A stretch of DNA of 26,818 bases, taken from positions 1 through 26,818 of the forward strand of contig DIYF01000029.1 in NCBI GenBank assembly GCA_002427745.1, read 5' to 3'. The notes below the pieces were generated by a model, which saw nothing but the letters and a program-made list of their open reading frames with translations, was not told the origin of the DNA and made no database searches. A program made the position numbers and the translations under genes. Source of the DNA: Roseivirga sp. UBA6061 (GTDB lineage Bacteria > Bacteroidota > Bacteroidia > Cytophagales > Cyclobacteriaceae). Positions 25,453 to 26,818 of this stretch are shown here, piece after piece. Each line of letters starts with the position of its first letter. Positions within the stretch are counted from its first letter, which is position 1.

Positions 25453-26775
25453 ATGAACTGGTTACAGCTTCTTTCCCAACAAACACTCCCTGATGCAAAG
25501 GGCAATTTAGTCCGCACCGCTTTTGACCGTGACTTCGATCGAATCATCTTTTCACACCCTTTTCGCAGACTGCAGGACAAAACGCAGGTGCACCCGCTTC
25601 CTGAACAGGATTTTGTGCATACCCGCCTTACGCATAGCCTCGAGGTATCGAGCGTGGGCCGTTCACTGGGACGACTCGTAGGGAAAGCCCTGATAGAGCG
25701 ACACCCGGAGCTAAGCCCTTTGGTAGATGCCAACGACTTTGGCGCTATTGTAGCCGCTGCCTCACTGGCGCATGACATTGGTAATCCTCCTTTCGGTCAT
25801 TCGGGAGAGTCATCTATCTCCAGCTACTTTCTGGAAAGAACCAATATTTATAAAGTCCAATTTTCTGAAATGGAGTGGTCAGACCTGATTCAGTTTGAAG
25901 GCAACGCCCAGGGCTTTCGTCTTTTGAATAAATCCGGCTATCAGGGGCTGAAACTTACCGACCCTACACTGGCCGCTTTTACCAAGTATCCGCGCCCTTC
26001 CAAAATTGCCGAAAGAGATAAAAGTCGGAAGAGCCAGAAGAAGTTTGGCTTCTATAATTCAGAACGAATCATCTTTAAGGAAATGGCCGAAAGCCTCGGA
26101 CTGGTATCCCTGGGAGATGATCAATGGTGCCGTCATCCGCTGGCCTTTCTGGTAGAGGCAGCTGATGATATCTGCTACCATATTATAGACCTGGAAGATG
26201 GCTGCAATCTGGGGCTCGTTTCTCACGAGCAAACTGTGGAGCTATACGCTGCCATTATAGGAGACAAATTCAATCGCGAAAAGCTGGAGCAGATTCAGAG
26301 CAAGAAAGAACAGATAGGAGTGCTGCGTGCACTTTCCATCTCACACCTGATTGATGAATGCGTAGCCATGTTTCTGGATAATGAGAACGCTCTGCTAAAA
26401 GGTGAATTCGATAAATCACTCGCAGATGAGATCACCTCTAAAGATGCGCTGAAAGAAATCATTACCGTATCTATTGAGAAGATATATCGTAGCAAGACGG
26501 TACTGGAAACCGAAGCCGCAGGCTATCAAATCCTCAGCGGACTGCTGGACACCTTTCTGCCCTGCGCCATTTCCAAATATGCTGATGCAGTCAGCGCCAA
26601 AGACAAGGTCTTCTACCGACTTCTGCCACAGGAAGTACAGGGAGAGATTGAATCAGCGGAGAGCCTTTACCTGGCCTGCCGGGCTATGCTCGATTTTGTG
26701 GCGGGTATGACAGACTCTTCGGCCATACACCTATATAGAAAGGTAAAAGGAATTGCTTTGCCCGGTATTCGTTGA
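25453..26775 (+). CDS. dgt: Deoxyguanosinetriphosphate triphosphohydrolase (dGTPase)
   Basis: The protein has 440 residues, the usual length for the compact dGTPase family. The HD-domain metal site is complete: His61 in HTRLTHSLEVSSVGR (56-70), His107-Asp108 in SLAHDIGNPPFGHSGE (104-119), and the distal Asp at 237 or 238 in FLVEAADDICYHI. The N-terminal RTAFDRDFDRIIFSHPFRRL is the family's opening motif. The enzyme removes tripolyphosphate from dGTP (some homologues act on other dNTPs), affecting nucleotide balance and in some bacteria phage resistance. It is a cytoplasmic housekeeping gene divergent from the SusCD cluster and not obviously linked to it. The ATG at 25453 follows the -7 element closely. 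The gene is complete in the window. Confidence 0.94.
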   Translation: MNWLQLLSQQTLPDAKGNLVRTAFDRDFDRIIFSHPFRRLQDKTQVHPLPEQDFVHTRLTHSLEVSSVGRSLGRLVGKALIERHPELSPLVDANDFGAIVAAASLAHDIGNPPFGHSGESSISSYFLERTNIYKVQFSEMEWSDLIQFEGNAQGFRLLNKSGYQGLKLTDPTLAAFTKYPRPSKIAERDKSRKSQKKFGFYNSERIIFKEMAESLGLVSLGDDQWCRHPLAFLVEAADDICYHIIDLEDGCNLGLVSHEQTVELYAAIIGDKFNREKLEQIQSKKEQIGVLRALSISHLIDECVAMFLDNENALLKGEFDKSLADEITSKDALKEIITVSIEKIYRSKTVLETEAAGYQILSGLLDTFLPCAISKYADAVSAKDKVFYRLLPQEVQGEIESAESLYLACRAMLDFVAGMTDSSAIHLYRKVKGIALPGIR

Positions 26776-26808
26776 TTTAGTTATCGGTTACTAGTTAATA
26801 GTTATTGG
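26776..26808. repeat. Short imperfect repeat after dgt
   Basis: Just after the dgt stop the DNA repeats a GTTAY/AGTTAAT-like unit (TTAGTTATCGG, TTACTAGTTAATAG, TTATTGG). Such A/T-rich degenerate tandem units are common between genes in Cytophagales-type genomes. The window ends before its full extent can be seen. Confidence 0.35.
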
Positions 26809-26818
26809 GGTATGTGCA

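Overview
The window looks like chromosomal DNA of a Bacteroidota bacterium, probably of the Cytophagales type. The reasons are a SusC/SusD pair, several lipobox lipoproteins, signal peptides ending in 'AQ', A/T-rich start contexts without Shine-Dalgarno motifs, and one exact copy of the Bacteroidota -7 promoter element (TAnnTTTG). Genus cannot be read from the sequence. I see no rRNA, tRNA, CRISPR array, transposase or phage gene.

Region 1 (1-3987, minus strand) is a three-gene operon: an ECF-type sigma factor, a single-pass membrane protein with an extracytoplasmic TPR-like region (likely its anti-sigma partner), and a secreted TPR-CHAT protein with an intact caspase-like His/Cys dyad. The first two overlap by ATGA. 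The CHAT gene runs off the left edge only a few residues from its expected end.

Region 2 (3988-4739) is a divergent intergenic region with three A7 tracts, then a small secreted six-cysteine orphan on the plus strand. A 12-bp-stem hairpin separates it from the convergent cluster.

Region 3 (4746-25026, minus strand) is the main content, a roughly 20-kb locus resembling a polysaccharide-utilisation locus. In transcription order: two LacI-type operator-like palindromes, full-length susC, susD, an intrinsic terminator inside the cluster, a giant FG-GAP/ASPIC-UnbV lipoprotein, a small orphan lipoprotein (ATGA-coupled), two more giant FG-GAP/ASPIC-UnbV lipoproteins, a second SusC-like protein lacking the N-terminal carboxypeptidase-like domain, and a secreted GH65 enzyme that looks like a hydrolase. 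The likely division of labour (inference) is that SusCD captures and imports a ligand, the three twin-propeller lipoproteins bind or scaffold at the surface, GH65 cleaves an alpha-glucoside in the periplasm, and the terminator keeps susCD expressed above the rest.

Region 4 (25027-26818) is the rest of a 555-bp intergenic region and then a complete dGTP triphosphohydrolase gene (dgt) on the plus strand.

The best candidates for something undescribed are the triple-propeller SusCD locus and the sigma/TPR/secreted-CHAT operon.
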